64,000 nt of DNA from Eutreptiella sp. 'Long Island Sound 2002' (GCA_964036045.1 OZ038392.1:23586090-23650089), one strand, 5' to 3'; counted from the stretch's first letter, positions 32,275-43,865 are shown. Notes: a model not told the origin generated them from the sequence alone. Made by a program: numbers and translations.

Positions 32275-34566
32275 ACGCTTCCGAAGGCTAAAGAAACAGG
32301 AATTGCTCCGTCTTCAAGGGGGACTGCAACCCCTCGAGAAATGGTGTGAGGACTTTAACAAACACCTCCCTGACGTCCCGACCTCTGACCTGGTCCCGAT
32401 AGTGGACGCCATTCTCCGAGAGTGCCCGGAGGCCTACCACTCGATTACCACCCCGGCGGGAGGGACAGCCCCGTCCAAAATTCAAAAAGAATTCATCCAA
32501 TTGGCCAATGCCCTCCCCCCAGCCACCCACCCCCGATTTGGAGAAAAAAAGAGGCAGCTCAATGACTACCTCGATGAATGGCAGAAAGCGAAACAGAAAT
32601 CGGCCCGGACCGCGGTACACAGAGCGATCGTCCAGGGCCGCCAACTCAAGAGTGCCATCCAGAAACACCTCCAACCCCCGGATCAGGCTCCAATCTCCCT
32701 CAGGCGCTCTGATGGAACCCTTGCTACAGACACCAAAGAGGTTGCAAAGATATTTTCGGATACGCTCCTCCACTTGGGGGGTTCGCCTGACTACACCCCC
32801 CCCGATGATTTCACAGAGCACCTCCTGAGCCACACCCCCCAGTGCCCTTCGGGCACAGAAACTCAGGACATCCCGGACATGACATGGTCAGAGTTTACCG
32901 ACATCCTCCACTCGGCTAGCCCGCGCAAGGCAGGAGGAGACGACCACACCAACACCTACCTGCTCTCCGTCCTCCCCCCCCACCTGCAGACGCTCTTCTT
33001 TCTGGTGGTAAATCGCTTCCTGCATGAGCCCCTGCCTCCCCACTGGACGACCGCCCAAGTATGTTTGATCTACAAGAAAAAATGCCCCCACGACCCCGCA
33101 AACTACCGCCCAATAGCCCTTCCAAACACTGTCTACAAGCTAGTGGCCAGACATGCGGCCTCCGCCCTCCAACCCTTCATCAGAGATCATTCCCTCATGC
33201 ACCACAGCGAACACGGGGGCATGCCAAATTTCCGAACCATGGACCACCTTTTTCACGTCACGGCAGAAATCGCCCGACCCCCCCAGGCCTACCATTTTTA
33301 CATTGATTTTAACAAGGCCTTTAACAGCGTTCCCCACCCCACCCTCCGTCGGGTCCTCCACCACTATCGAATGCCGGCGGGACTGGTAGACCTGATCAGT
33401 GGACTCTAAGCCCACCCCCAGGATGCCCCTCTTGTCAACAATGTCACACCCTACCACTACCTCCAAACCAGGGGCCTCCGCCAGGGATGCCCCATGTCCC
33501 CTGTCCTGTTCATCCGTTATTCTAACGTGCTGCTCCATGCAGCCCCTCAACCCTCTCCGTTGGAGAGACCCGCCGAGACCTCAGCACACGCTTTCATCGA
33601 TGACAAATTGTACCGATCACCCTCCCAGACCTACATCCAAAAGTTAATTGACTTCTATGACACGGACGCCAGGACATGGGGACTCTAAATGAACTGTGAC
33701 AAGTCAGAGGTGCACGCCCTGGGTGGCGTCCCACAGCATGACTTCCGGAGCCCAAGCGGCTTCACACTTTGCACTGTCTACCCGGATACCAAACAGCCAC
33801 AGAAGGGCTACAAAAACCTGGGTGTTTACATCTACAACGATAAGCACCCCCCGCAAGTCCGACACCAAATACACTCGGAACTGAACAGCTACTTCGTACA
33901 CCTTTCCCCGCTTCGCCTCACCCTCCCTGAGCTGGTTAAACTGGTGAATTTCCAACTAATACCAATCCTCACCTACCGCCTCATTGCCCACCCTTTTCTC
34001 CCCAGCGAAATAGATGAGCTCACGGCACCGGTCTGGAAAGAGCTTGCTACGCATGGCAGAATCTCGCCCAAAGTCTCCACTAAGGACATATACCAGCCAC
34101 GTGCTAAACTGGGGCTAGGCCTCCGCCACCTAGGAACAGCGGTTCACAAGTCTTTTGTTGAGGCGGGACTAAGGTACCTGAACCAAGACGGACCCCCGGC
34201 CAGTTGTGTGGCAGTTAGGGACGCCCTCCTTTCGGCACGGCAAAATGCCCTTCAAGATAGCTTCCTGGATGCGGCCAACCGCCTGAGTCTTCGATTCCAC
34301 GCCCCTGGACCATGGAACCCCTGCCTCCCCAGTGAACTACACGAGCGAGAACGACTGTATGCTGCACCCTGAAATGCCCCCCCCTGCCTGGCCACGGGTA
34401 CCAAAGTCTACACAAAAACAGCCACCATTTGCTTCGACACCGGGGAATCCGCTACCATCACGGAACGGAGTAATTTCACCTTCACCCCCCCCAACACCCC
34501 TCCTCTCCCCCCGGGTGACATAACCCACTACCACCTTTTCCCACCCTTCTCTTCCCCGCAAACCCG
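32275..34566 (+). pseudogene. LINE-B1 ORF2 reverse transcriptase domain
   Basis: Begins with the linker RKRFRRLKKQELLRLQ, then RT blocks KAGGDDHTNTYLL, CPHDPANYRPIALPN, YHFYIDFNKAFNSVPH (catalytic Asp region), TRGLRQGCPMSPVLF and HAFIDDKLY (FIDD at about 33595, the catalytic Asp pair). Thumb and connection follow to 34566. In-frame stops: TAA at 33407-33409 and 33686-33688, both after GGACTC, and TGA at 34370-34372 where LINE-B2 has CGA. The frame then runs into the chromovirus at 34572 and resumes at 45945. Confidence 0.85.
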
Positions 34567-34570
34567 CAAC
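34567..34570. repeat. Chromovirus target duplication CAAC (left)
   Basis: CAAC before the left LTR and again at 45945-45948. LINE-B2 (around 50131) preserves the unoccupied site, CGCAACCCCGACATCC, with a single CAAC. A fifth base would not match (G against C). Confidence 0.75.
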
Positions 34571-34571
34571 G

Positions 34572-35368
34572 AGAAAAGTTTATAGTGTTTTCAGCACTGT
34601 GTTTTGCCTCTCCTGCTGCTTGCTGTTGGTGTAGGGTTTCCTGCTGCTTGTTTTTGGAGATGAAAAGCTTTGTTTTGATGAAATACAGCCACTCCAAGTC
34701 ACTCCAGGATAGCCCAAGCCAATAGTATGCAAAGAGAAGAGGATTCAGGATCAAAGCATGAAGGGCTGCAGTGTATACAGTGAAAGATGATTGGATATTC
34801 ACACAAACTGCAACTCAGGTCACAAATGAATGCATATTCACAAAGATAGCTGAAATGTTTTAGGAAAAGAGTTAGAAAACTGCCTCAGGATCACTCCCTC
34901 TCCATAGTGCCATCTTAGGAGATGTGCACTCTTTATTTTGGGTCCCATATGTGCTGAGGTGGCATGGTATGTGGCGATGAGGTCACTGCCATGTCACATA
35001 GGATCTTCCTACTTAGCTAGGCTGACCAGGAATTGAACCCAGGACCTCTCAAAAAGAGGTGCCCAGCCCCCTAGGGTGCATACCACTAGGATAGCTAAGA
35101 ATTCATGGAAAAACATAGATAAATTCATAGGCTCTACTTTAGGTATGTCAGTGCTCAGTCAACTCAGGAAAAGATGAATAGCTTCACATTGAAAGGGGAT
35201 TAAGGGGTCCACTCCATATCTTGATTGGGTGTTTGGTTCCATAGGTCAAAATGTGTTATCACCAGTTTTGGTTGGACCAATACTAAGATAAAAATGCATT
35301 GATGCTCAGTGCATCTCTAATACAACTAGAGTATGCCTCAAAGCAATGGAAAAGCACTTTTTCTTACT
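34572..35368 (-). repeat. Chromovirus 3' LTR
   Basis: Direct repeat of 45147-45944. On the element's strand the ends are AGTAAGAAAAAG... and ...AACTTTTCT, not the usual TG...CA. Differences seen from the other LTR include C/G near 34805, C/T near 34905, CC/TT near 35209 and T/G near 35299. Confidence 0.93.
35016..35095 (-). other. tRNA-like segment inside the LTR
   Basis: On the minus strand this reads GCTATCCTAGTGGTATGC... and ...GGGTTCAATTCCTGGTC. It has an A-box-like TAGTGGTATGC (35078-35088) and a B-box-like GGTTCAATTCC (35029-35039) about 38 bp apart, and GCTA/TAGC at its ends. The T-stem does not pair well, so it is probably a decayed tRNA or tRNA-derived SINE piece carried by the LTR. 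An identical segment lies in the other LTR at 45592-45671. Confidence 0.5.
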
Positions 35369-35376
35369 CCCCCCCT
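35369..35376 (-). promoter_or_regulatory. Chromovirus polypurine tract
   Basis: On the element strand a run of about eight G residues after CACAGCACA lies directly before the 3' LTR, the position where plus-strand DNA synthesis is primed. Confidence 0.7.
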
Positions 35377-37616
35377 GTGCTGTGGTGGCCACCACTGTCG
35401 CATTTTAGGGAAAAGGGAATTTTTCTTGGCCTTTCCTTGGTTTCCACATCTACTTTAAAATACCTACAGTCTCCCTCACACTGAAAAATGGGCGCTCACC
35501 ATGGCTGGCGTCCTTTTGCTGCTCTGATTGTATCATATCCTACAGAAGACTCAGCGCTCACGGCGCTGCCGGGGCTCCTGTGGCTTGGTTGGGTTAGTAT
35601 GGGAGCATGCCAAGCATGTGCATATGCATCCCTCCCTCCAAGACGCAGCGTCGACACAACCCAAACGCAAGACACAATATACACACTCGCATGGGTTCTC
35701 GTAAACCTGCTGGCGAACTGTGACCTGTCTTAGGGCGAAGGGAGTCTCAAAAGAATTAAATTTGCCCCTTGGTGGGGTCTTGGTTCTGCTCAGTCTCTCC
35801 AGGCACCTGTGTTTCGACCCGAACACGGCCTACTCAGCGAGGCTGCGCGTGGGTATCTGCAGAGGCAGGAATGGGAGAATTATGGACGAATCCACGCAAA
35901 AACGAAGCGACGACACCAAAATCCGTCAAATGATGGCGTAGAATTTTTCTGAAACGACACACCTGAGCAAATTCCAATTGTGCATCAGAAGCACATTTTT
36001 ATAGAAATTATAGTCATCTCTGGATTCTTTAAATCCAGAAATTCATACGCATAAAATGGCGGCGCGCAGGAGCGGCTCCTAGCGAAGCGCCGGAAATTGG
36101 AGAAATAATGGAATTATAAACGTATGTCTCACGTAGTCTTGAAAATGACGAGACACACATTAATAAATAAACATACAGATTCCACCCACACTAATAGAAG
36201 CTTCAAAAATTCAAGAATTCGAAAATGAACGAAAAGACTTCAATGAATCAGGTATAAACTACAGGTATGTTCGTCTCGCATGCCGCATACACTTTGCTCG
36301 TCTCGTGTCTCCGTGAACGAGCCTTGTAGCAGCGCTAACAAAGATAGAACGCGATAGAGGGATTGATTAGAAAGATTGCAGATGATTAGCGGTCAGATCA
36401 GGGTGATTAGACATACACACAAGTGCATAGCAACGTTCTTCGCGTGCGCCCCTCACTTGCTCTCTCTCCCAGCGGTAGGTAAGGTGAGTAAGCCCAGGCG
36501 GGGCCACCCCCTGGTGGAGTTGTGATTGGCGTATAGACGGGCAGGTTTGCCCACGATCTTGTCGCATACTCGCGCATGCACACACGCATTAAAGGGTAGG
36601 CCACGCGAAGTGCGCACGGTAAACCTTGTTTAGGCTACCCAGGGGCTCCTCGGTACGTTCTTTAAGAGAACCTGAGGAGTCCCTTAACGCTTGCTTGCTT
36701 GACAAGGGTAGCTGCTTCTGCAGCGTGTTTGCGGACAGTGTATTATACGTCACACTGAGAAGGGTATAATACCTGGAGTGTGGCTTGGTTCCTCCGCCGC
36801 AAACGCCCTTTCATTTGCCTTTGTTTTGCAGGTGGGCAGGTAGGGTGATTGGTGCAGCAGCATTTGTTTATGCCCTGCTAAACAAGGGCGCAGTTCACAC
36901 AAACAAGTAACTCCGCTCCGCCTGTGGCAGAGCAGGGAGTCCGACTTCATCGACATCTGCGCCTTGCATGCGAGAGCACTCCTTCCCTCCAAGCCCTAGC
37001 AGGGGAAACGCGTTGTGGCGTCCCCTGTTAGGCCACAGTTGCTTAGTAGCGCTGTGTTCTCTTGTCATTTCACAGGAGGGTCGCTAGGACCCATGAGACC
37101 TTCACCTTCGCAACGCCCAGTAGAGGGTGCGTGTAGGAGTGGTAGTCCTGAGTGGGGGCTAGAGCCAGTTGCCCAGTGCTCGCCCACCAGGATGGTGCCA
37201 CTGTAGGGTGTGTAGGACCTGTAGGGGGTGTGTCACTGTCCCACCCGTTTCCTGCAATTTTAGCAGGGTTGGTGGGCTGTGACAGTGGTTAGGTCAGTGT
37301 TTTGGCCACATAGCAAAACGGCGTTTTCATGCCTTCATAGCTTTTGGCCACCCCTCCCTGTAGTAGACAGATAGGTAGGGAAAACAATACCTGGATTGGC
37401 ACGCTGGGTATTCCCCCAAGGTTTTGCGCCAGCACAGAAATTGGGCGCATAGGGGAGGGGAGACCCGGGGCGTACCCCGTGGCATCAATAAGCCAACCCT
37501 CCAGGTTTAGCAAGGGCGCAGACTTAGGTATAATTAGGACACCACTTCTGCGGCTTGCTCTCAGGACCTTAGGACTAGCACACTCACACATACGCTTTGG
37601 CAGGTAAGGGTAAGGT

Positions 37617-38429
37617 TCAGTCCCTAGCTTTAGTCTTGGAGGCAAGCGTCTCAGCGAGCCTCAGCAACTCACCAAGGTTGTTCTGGGACAAGTAGTCAAC
37701 CAGAACTGAGTTTAGGCGTCCCTCAGGTAGAACAAATGCAGAGAAGGGCTCCCAGGTGGCCTCTTCGACTCCAAACCCTTCCCAGAGGCTGAGGAAGCGC
37801 CAACCCTGGCGATAGCGGTGGCGTAGGACAGACTTCACCAGGTAGAAGCCTTCCTTAGCCATCTCCTCGGCGTTCATGTCGGGGAGTTCACCTTCAACTT
37901 CCATAGGGCTGGCAGCCCCTTGTAGGTCCAGAGCGGCGATTTCCTCGTCGTTCAGCTCCCACTCCTCCCCACAGAGGTCTTCAGGATCATGGTAGCGCTT
38001 CAGGTGTTGAGCAGCGCACACCAGGGTCCCCCCTAGTCGGGGAGAACACCGCACAGTGATACGGTGACCATCCAAAGATAGAATCTTGTACGGCCCGAAG
38101 TATGGGTCATCGCTGGTAGAGCGTGGCCAGGCGGGTAGTCGACTGTGGTGCACCAGCACCCAGTCCCCCTCTTGGTAGGTGGCCGGCACTCGGTGCTTGT
38201 TCTTCTTGTTCCACTGACGCTCCCTCACTCTCTGGAGCATAGCCTTGGCCTTGTCCACCTTCGCTTGTTGCTCTTGGACCCATTCACCCACAGAAGAATG
38301 GGTGTCCTCTGGGTAGGGGGCATGTAGGAACCACGCCGGGCGCCCCATGAATAGCTCATGTGGCGAGTAGGCAGTAGCTGAACTCTCTTGGGAGTTCATC
38401 ATCAAGGATATGACGGGGAGTAGTCTTAC
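37617..38429 (-). CDS. Chromovirus integrase C-terminal region and chromodomain
   Basis: Same frame as pol, after the TGA at 38430. It reads VRLLPVISLMMNSQESS then SPHELFMGRPAW (end of the integrase core), then WVLVHHSRLP and DDPYFGPYKILSLDGH (the GPY/F-type module). The last ~70 residues hold a chromodomain: EGFYLVKSVLRHRYRQGW then FLSLWEGFGVEEATWEPFS. Aromatic residues are at the expected places (Tyr/Phe early, Trp in LWEG, Trp in TWEP). Chromodomains steer integration to methylated histone H3 regions. The frame ends at 37617. Confidence 0.85.
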   Translation of the reverse strand, partial: VRLLPVISLMMNSQESSATAYSPHELFMGRPAWFLHAPYPEDTHSSVGEWVQEQQAKVDKAKAMLQRVRERQWNKKNKHRVPATYQEGDWVLVHHSRLPAWPRSTSDDPYFGPYKILSLDGHRITVRCSPRLGGTLVCAAQHLKRYHDPEDLCGEEWELNDEEIAALDLQGAASPMEVEGELPDMNAEEMAKEGFYLVKSVLRHRYRQGWRFLSLWEGFGVEEATWEPFSAFVLPEGRLNSVLVDYLSQNNLGELLRLAETLASKTKARD

Positions 38430-41400
38430 TCAGTCTCTGGTGCGTTCAGTTTTGCACCATATCCTGACGTTCTCCTTCAGGACACGAATCTGTCGCTCAC
38501 ATAGGGGGTTGCTCGTGTGAGAGTAGGGAATCCCCGTAGACAACTGGACATTGAGGGATCTCAGGACCCTCTTGTACCAGCCAGTATCTGAGCGTACTCG
38601 TACGTCCTCATCGGAGTTGATCTCCTTGGGCGCCCCATAGACACAAAACCACTCCTCCAGGAGTATCTTGATAGTCTCCTCCCCGGTAATGTGCTTGGTA
38701 CATGGGAACACCCTGGTAAACCTGGTCAACCCACAGGTTACTACGAGGGCGAAGTCATAGCCCCCGAACTTCGGCATCTCCGTGTAGTCCACGTATAGAA
38801 CACTGTTAGCACAGTGAGGGATGGGCAGGGTCGAGTCGAGACCTCTGTCCGTGATATCCCCTGGTTTACAGGACCTGCACGGGCACTTGTCCACGATAGG
38901 CTGGAGCGTCTTCCGCAGTTGGTCGTCAGTCCACGTAGTGTGGAACCACTGCTTGAACAGCCTCAGGGTACGGTCAGCACCCACATGACCACTGGACTCA
39001 TGGGTCCACTTCAGCAGCGCTGGGACTCGGTCACTAGGCACCAAGATGCGGTCCTCGTGCCAGAGGTAGCTCTTGTCCCGCTTCCACTGGTCTTGGTTGA
39101 CCAGGAGGGGTTCAAGGCGTTTCTCCAGGCGCCGGTAGATATCCCCAAACTCCCGTAGGTACTCCGATTGTTGGAGTCCATCCAGGGGGCGTATCATGGT
39201 CATGTTCAGGTCCAGGTGTACATCCATACGGCTGAACGCCTCCTTAGCCAGTGCTTCAGACCGGGCACGAATCAGGGCGTCGGAGTTGTTGCGGCTGATG
39301 TAGTCGGCGCACTCGTTCTTCACTCCCTGGATATGGTGTACCGTCAGCCGTAGTTGGCTGAGGTAGGTCCACCAGCGACGTAGCTTGGCCTTCTCAGGTG
39401 GGGGGCCCTTCTGGAAACTGCGGACCGGTTCTTGGTCGCATAGCCAGACCACAGGGTTACTCCCCAACAGTCGTGCTTGTGAGGATAGCACCAGCATACC
39501 CGCGAGCAGTTCCTGCTCATAGGTGGAGTAGTTCCCCCTGGCCTGGTTCCACTTCCAGTTCCAGTGGCCCAGAGGTACTAGGACCCACTTGTCGTCAGAG
39601 TAGCTGTGCTTGAGGGTTCCATCTCGGTTGAGACCTTCCGTCCCCGATTGGGAAATGGCCGAGTCGAACTCCTCCTTCTCCAGTGCTTGCCACTGGAACA
39701 ACGTTCCACCACCGCCCACATTGCTGGCGTCGGTCACCAGTATAATCTCCCCCTGTGCCCTAGGCACGCCCAAGCACTTAGCGTTGGCTACCTTGTCCTT
39801 GAGCTCGTCAAACGCTTGTTGCTCTTGTGGGCCCCAGCGCCAAGTAGTACTCTTCTTGATCAAGTCCGTTAGAACGGCGCTGGTATAGGTGAAGTTCTTG
39901 ATGTGGCGGCGATAGAAGTTGCACGCCCCAATGAAACTGCGTACATCATGAAGTCCTTTCTTGGGGTCTTCGTGTCGTACCTTGGCATCCATCAGGGGTT
40001 TGGCCTTAGAGGCCGCTGGGGTCCACCACCCATAGCCAACGTCAAATCCCAAGTACTGCATGGTCTCCTGCATGAACTCACACTTCTCCAGCTTGAGTCG
40101 TGTGTGGTTCTCCTGGCAGACCGCAAAGAACTCACCCAAGAGGATTAGGTGATCCTCCTGGGTATTGGTCCCGAGGCATACATCGTCGATGTGAGCCTCC
40201 ATCTGGGCCCCACGGGATATGAGCTCCTGCACCTTAGGTCTCCTTCGTAGGATGGACAAGATCTTGTTCATCAGCTCTTGGAACAGAGCGGGTGCGTTAG
40301 CCACGCCAAATGGCATGACCTTCCACTTGAATACCCTCCCCTGAGGGGTGATGAAGGCCAGTAGTTCCTGAGCGTTGGGCGTCAGGTCCACTTGCCAGAA
40401 TCCGCTTCGCTTGTCCATCTTGGTCTTGTAGCGACAGGAGGCTATCTTCTCCAGGGTAGACTCCATATTGGGAATGGACCCTGAGTGGTTCAGCGTCTTC
40501 TTGTTCAGCTCTCCATAGTCCACTACCAGCCGTTTGGCTGTAGACCCAGGTTTAGCCACCAGGAAACAGGGGCTGCAGTGTAGGGGGTAGTCCCCGTCCT
40601 TGTACTCCAGGACTAGGCCAGCGTCGATACCCTCTTGTATCTGTCGCTCAATCTCGTCGGCCTGCTCTTTAGGAGCTGGATAGGGTCTCCTCCGGATCTT
40701 GTGACCCACGAACTCTGGTTTCAGCTTGAGGTCCATCTGTACCAGCTTGTCACATGAGGCTGGAGGGGGTAGTTCTCCGAACACCTCCAGATAGGTCCTT
40801 ATCAGCTTCTGTACCCGCGGGTCCAAGACCTTGATCTTGTCCTCCATGTCCTCGTCGGAGTGTAAGTTGCTTGCCCCCTGAATAGACGTCGGGAGGTGGT
40901 CCTCCACCGACTCTTCGCCCGTGGTTGTGTCCTTCAGCCCTTGGTAGGCATACAGAAGGTCTTGCTCAACCATCTCCGGTGGACGATGGCAACATAGGCA
41001 AGCTCGCGGGGGTTCACATACACATTCCTCCGAGAGGTCGTTCTCCTCGGGGGTCCTCACATGGGCGCCCCACACGCTCTTTAGGAGCTTGCGATCAACC
41101 TCCCTTTGCCAGGTGGTGATCTTCTGTTCGAGGTCATCCTTCAATTGAAATAGGTCTCCCATACGTCCTTGCTTCAGTGGCCATGAACTGCGGGTAGGCT
41201 TCGCGTAGCATAGCTTTTTCGCCACCATCCTCCTCTTGGAATCCACATACTCCCTGAGCCTGGATCGAGGGTCCAGCTCCTCATCCACGGGGTCTTCCAC
41301 CCTCATGGAGAGTAGGGGTTTTAGTGGGGCGACGTACTCGGCGTTCTCCACTTCCTCCACCGCGGTCTGCACGAAGAAGGCGTCGTGCTCAGTTTCGTCG

Positions 41401-41573
41401 TCTGAGTGGATAGAGCTAGGTAGCTCAGATAGTCCACACTCAGAGACTCCATCAGGTACAGGTACAGGGCAGGGAGAGTTGGGGGCGTTGGTGTCAGTCA
41501 CGACGTACTCATCTCCTCCGGGTGTAGTTTCAACAGCATCTTGAGGTCGTAGGCGATCCTTCAAGTCACCCAA
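38430..41573 (-). CDS. Chromovirus pol: reverse transcriptase, RNase H, integrase
   Basis: 1,047 codons open. Reverse transcriptase runs about residues 300-520: RLVVDYGELNKKT, GFWQVDLTPNAQ, MPFGVANAPALFQ and EAHIDDVCLG (near 40190, catalytic Asp pair). RNase H starts at LVTDASNVGGGG (near 39735) and includes STYEQELLAG. Integrase carries the zinc-binding HESSGHVGADRT and CPCRSCKPG (HHCC), then the DDE core with Asp in LYVDYTEMP, Asp in INSDEDVRV and Glu in PLCERQIRV. The N-terminal ~250 residues after the TGA at 41631 are acidic and unassigned. The frame ends at a TGA just before the integrase is complete; the missing part follows in frame to 37617. Confidence 0.92.
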   Translation of the reverse strand: MGDLKDRLRPQDAVETTPGGDEYVVTDTNAPNSPCPVPVPDGVSECGLSELPSSIHSDDETEHDAFFVQTAVEEVENAEYVAPLKPLLSMRVEDPVDEELDPRSRLREYVDSKRRMVAKKLCYAKPTRSSWPLKQGRMGDLFQLKDDLEQKITTWQREVDRKLLKSVWGAHVRTPEENDLSEECVCEPPRACLCCHRPPEMVEQDLLYAYQGLKDTTTGEESVEDHLPTSIQGASNLHSDEDMEDKIKVLDPRVQKLIRTYLEVFGELPPPASCDKLVQMDLKLKPEFVGHKIRRRPYPAPKEQADEIERQIQEGIDAGLVLEYKDGDYPLHCSPCFLVAKPGSTAKRLVVDYGELNKKTLNHSGSIPNMESTLEKIASCRYKTKMDKRSGFWQVDLTPNAQELLAFITPQGRVFKWKVMPFGVANAPALFQELMNKILSILRRRPKVQELISRGAQMEAHIDDVCLGTNTQEDHLILLGEFFAVCQENHTRLKLEKCEFMQETMQYLGFDVGYGWWTPAASKAKPLMDAKVRHEDPKKGLHDVRSFIGACNFYRRHIKNFTYTSAVLTDLIKKSTTWRWGPQEQQAFDELKDKVANAKCLGVPRAQGEIILVTDASNVGGGGTLFQWQALEKEEFDSAISQSGTEGLNRDGTLKHSYSDDKWVLVPLGHWNWKWNQARGNYSTYEQELLAGMLVLSSQARLLGSNPVVWLCDQEPVRSFQKGPPPEKAKLRRWWTYLSQLRLTVHHIQGVKNECADYISRNNSDALIRARSEALAKEAFSRMDVHLDLNMTMIRPLDGLQQSEYLREFGDIYRRLEKRLEPLLVNQDQWKRDKSYLWHEDRILVPSDRVPALLKWTHESSGHVGADRTLRLFKQWFHTTWTDDQLRKTLQPIVDKCPCRSCKPGDITDRGLDSTLPIPHCANSVLYVDYTEMPKFGGYDFALVVTCGLTRFTRVFPCTKHITGEETIKILLEEWFCVYGAPKEINSDEDVRVRSDTGWYKRVLRSLNVQLSTGIPYSHTSNPLCERQIRVLKENVRIWCKTERTRD

Positions 41574-41630
41574 GGCGAGTCCATCGCTTTCACGTTGTAT
41601 GGCCTGGACCAGAGTCGGGTCCAGGTCCTC

Positions 41631-42545
41631 TCAGGGAATGGGGGTAAGACCTCCGTCCACCACGCTTAGCATACTCCCCCATCCGGGCTTCCCAATGGGC
41701 GTCTTGCGTCCCAAAGGCACGTAGATGGCCTCATCAGGTAACCGCACAGAGCTGATAGTCAGCTTGTCAAGGAGGGTTCGCCAGTACTCGTTGCCCCCAT
41801 GGGCTCCCCAATCGGGGGAACACAGGACCATACGGGAACGTTCCAAGGCCACCTTGGTCAGCACCTTCCCCAGTTCACTGAACCTGGGGTTCCCGTAGGC
41901 CATCCCGAAAGAGGGCCAGTAAAATTTGTAGCTGCAGTTCTTCCCCTTGCTGCAGTAAAGGCCCAGTACATGTTGCTTGTCGCTGGCGAACACCTCTACA
42001 CTTAGGTCTTCTCGAGAGTAACCCAACTCCTTCAGACCTTGGTCTAGGACTTCCCCGAATAGTTGATAGTCCTCAGTTTTGGAGGCCGCCATCATGTCAG
42101 AGGGCTCCTCCTTCGATAGCCTCAGGTAACTCGAGGTATGTTCCGACTGCTCCAGTGGCACAGACTCTCTGCCACTGCCGTGGTCCACGCAGAGAAGGTA
42201 GGGCGCTTGCGGCGTCAGGGAATGTATCTGGGAGTGCTGCACGAAGAAGTTAGTACCCAGTACAAAGTCGAAGGCATCAGTGTCCATCACATAGAACGGA
42301 TGGGCGATAGTCCTGGAACCCATAGGTACCTCCACTTCACAGTCCCCGCAGCTGTGCACCACATGTCCATCCCCCATGCGTATAGCGGCGGTGGTCATGG
42401 TGTTCTTCAGGCTCCCACAAGGTAAAATTTTCGTGGCCACTATCGATACTGTGGCTCCAGTATCCAGTACCCCCAGGTATTCACGTCCCCCTAGTCGGAT
42501 ACGTACCCAAAACACCAGGTCTTGGGTGCCACCAGAGCGTCCCCG
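41631..42545 (-). CDS. Chromovirus aspartic protease region
   Basis: In the same frame as gag, directly after its TGA: RGRSGGTQDLVFWVRIRLGG, then LGVLDTGATVSIVATK. The DTGA triad-type active site is the retroviral (retropepsin-like) protease signature; DFVLGTNFF, about 75 residues on, fits the second conserved strand. The ~200 residues after the protease fold are unassigned. The protease cuts the Gag-Pol precursor. The frame ends at TGA 41631-41633 and continues in frame into pol. Confidence 0.88.
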   Translation of the reverse strand, partial: RGRSGGTQDLVFWVRIRLGGREYLGVLDTGATVSIVATKILPCGSLKNTMTTAAIRMGDGHVVHSCGDCEVEVPMGSRTIAHPFYVMDTDAFDFVLGTNFFVQHSQIHSLTPQAPYLLCVDHGSGRESVPLEQSEHTSSYLRLSKEEPSDMMAASKTEDYQLFGEVLDQGLKELGYSREDLSVEVFASDKQHVLGLYCSKGKNCSYKFYWPSFGMAYGNPRFSELGKVLTKVALERSRMVLCSPDWGAHGGNEYWRTLLDKLTISSVRLPDEAIYVPLGRKTPIGKPGWGSMLSVVDGGLTPIP

Positions 42546-43865
42546 TCAGAACTCCGCTGGACAGGTCACCTCGAACCCCTTGTTCCGCAATTTGCGGGCC
42601 ATCCTCATGAAACGGCTCCTCTTCTTAGCGTTGCCGTCATCACCACCTTCATGCTCACACTTGGCTCCTTGTTCTTGCTGGGCCTGCGTTTGTGAGCGAG
42701 TGGTAGGTCCAGACTGCCCTCCAGAGGGCTCGGAGTTCCCCCCTGGATTAGGGTTGGGGTTGCCTCCGTTCTTGTCCTTGTTCTTGTTGTCGGGCTGGCG
42801 GTTAGCGCCTCCTCCTCGTCCACCTTGACCCTTGTCTTGACCACCTTGACCACGTCCTTTCGACTTGCCCTTGCCGGAGTCGTTGCCTTTGGCCTTGCCT
42901 CCACCTTTGCCTGAGCTTTTGCCAGGATCTTCCCCCTTAAGCTTCGCCGATAGGCGTTGCTTATGGTAGCACTCATCCTCGTAGTGCTTCCGCTTACCGC
43001 AGAATGCACACGTGATGGTGCAGCGGTAATGATCCGGCAGCTTCACTTTGGCGCCGGTGATCTTCTCCTGCTGCTTCCCCTGGACGACGAAGCAGTCTCG
43101 CTGCTCGCAGTCAGAGGCGTGCTGCAGGTGGCCCTGCTCATCTCTGGCATCACACCAGAATAGCTCCTTCATGTTCTCCATTAGACGGGCGTGGGCATGT
43201 TTGGGGGTAGTCCCCTGCCCAGGTCGGGACCCTTGGTACCCTTTGCCTCCAGAACCTCCACCACCAGGACGGTAGTTGTTCAGGTGCTGGTCGCTCTCCT
43301 TCTCCAGCGCCATCTCCAGGAGCAGCACGCATAGATCCTCGTAGCGGAGGGATCTAGCCTTGCGCTCAGCCGTCAAACGGCACTCGTCCCATAGCTCTCG
43401 GGGGAGCTTGGCGAACAACCAGAACAGCAGGTCGTCGCTGCTGTAGGAACCGGGCGTCAGTCGTCCAGCCCAGTGATCCAGGTCAGCCAACAGCTCGGAG
43501 ACCCTGCCAGGATTGGGGTTTTTGGGCAGCACGGGCAGGTTCTGGATCTCGGCCCTGATGGAGAGGTCGGTTTCGTAGGTTGGGTACTGCCTCTCCAGGG
43601 CAACCAACACATCGGCAAAGGTGGCGGAGTTAGTTACGATCTGCCTGACCTGCTTCTCCAGGTACTTGGTCTTGCAGCACTGCAGGAGCAGATCGCACTT
43701 CACTCGCCCACTCGCGTGGGTTTGGCCGGTCAGTCGTAGGAACCGGCCAAACTTCTCAGCGAACTCGCTGAGGTCCTTGCCTGTGAACTCAGGCAGGTTC
43801 ACCACTATCTTGGAGGTGGCAATAGCCTTCGCCTCCTGAGCTCGGCGTCCTTCAGGGCGTCGGGT

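Noticed and set aside
38430-42548. An alternative genetic code with TGA as a sense codon
   Set aside because: TAA and TAG also interrupt other elements here, and LINE-B2 has CGA where LINE-B1 has TGA (34370), which points to mutation.
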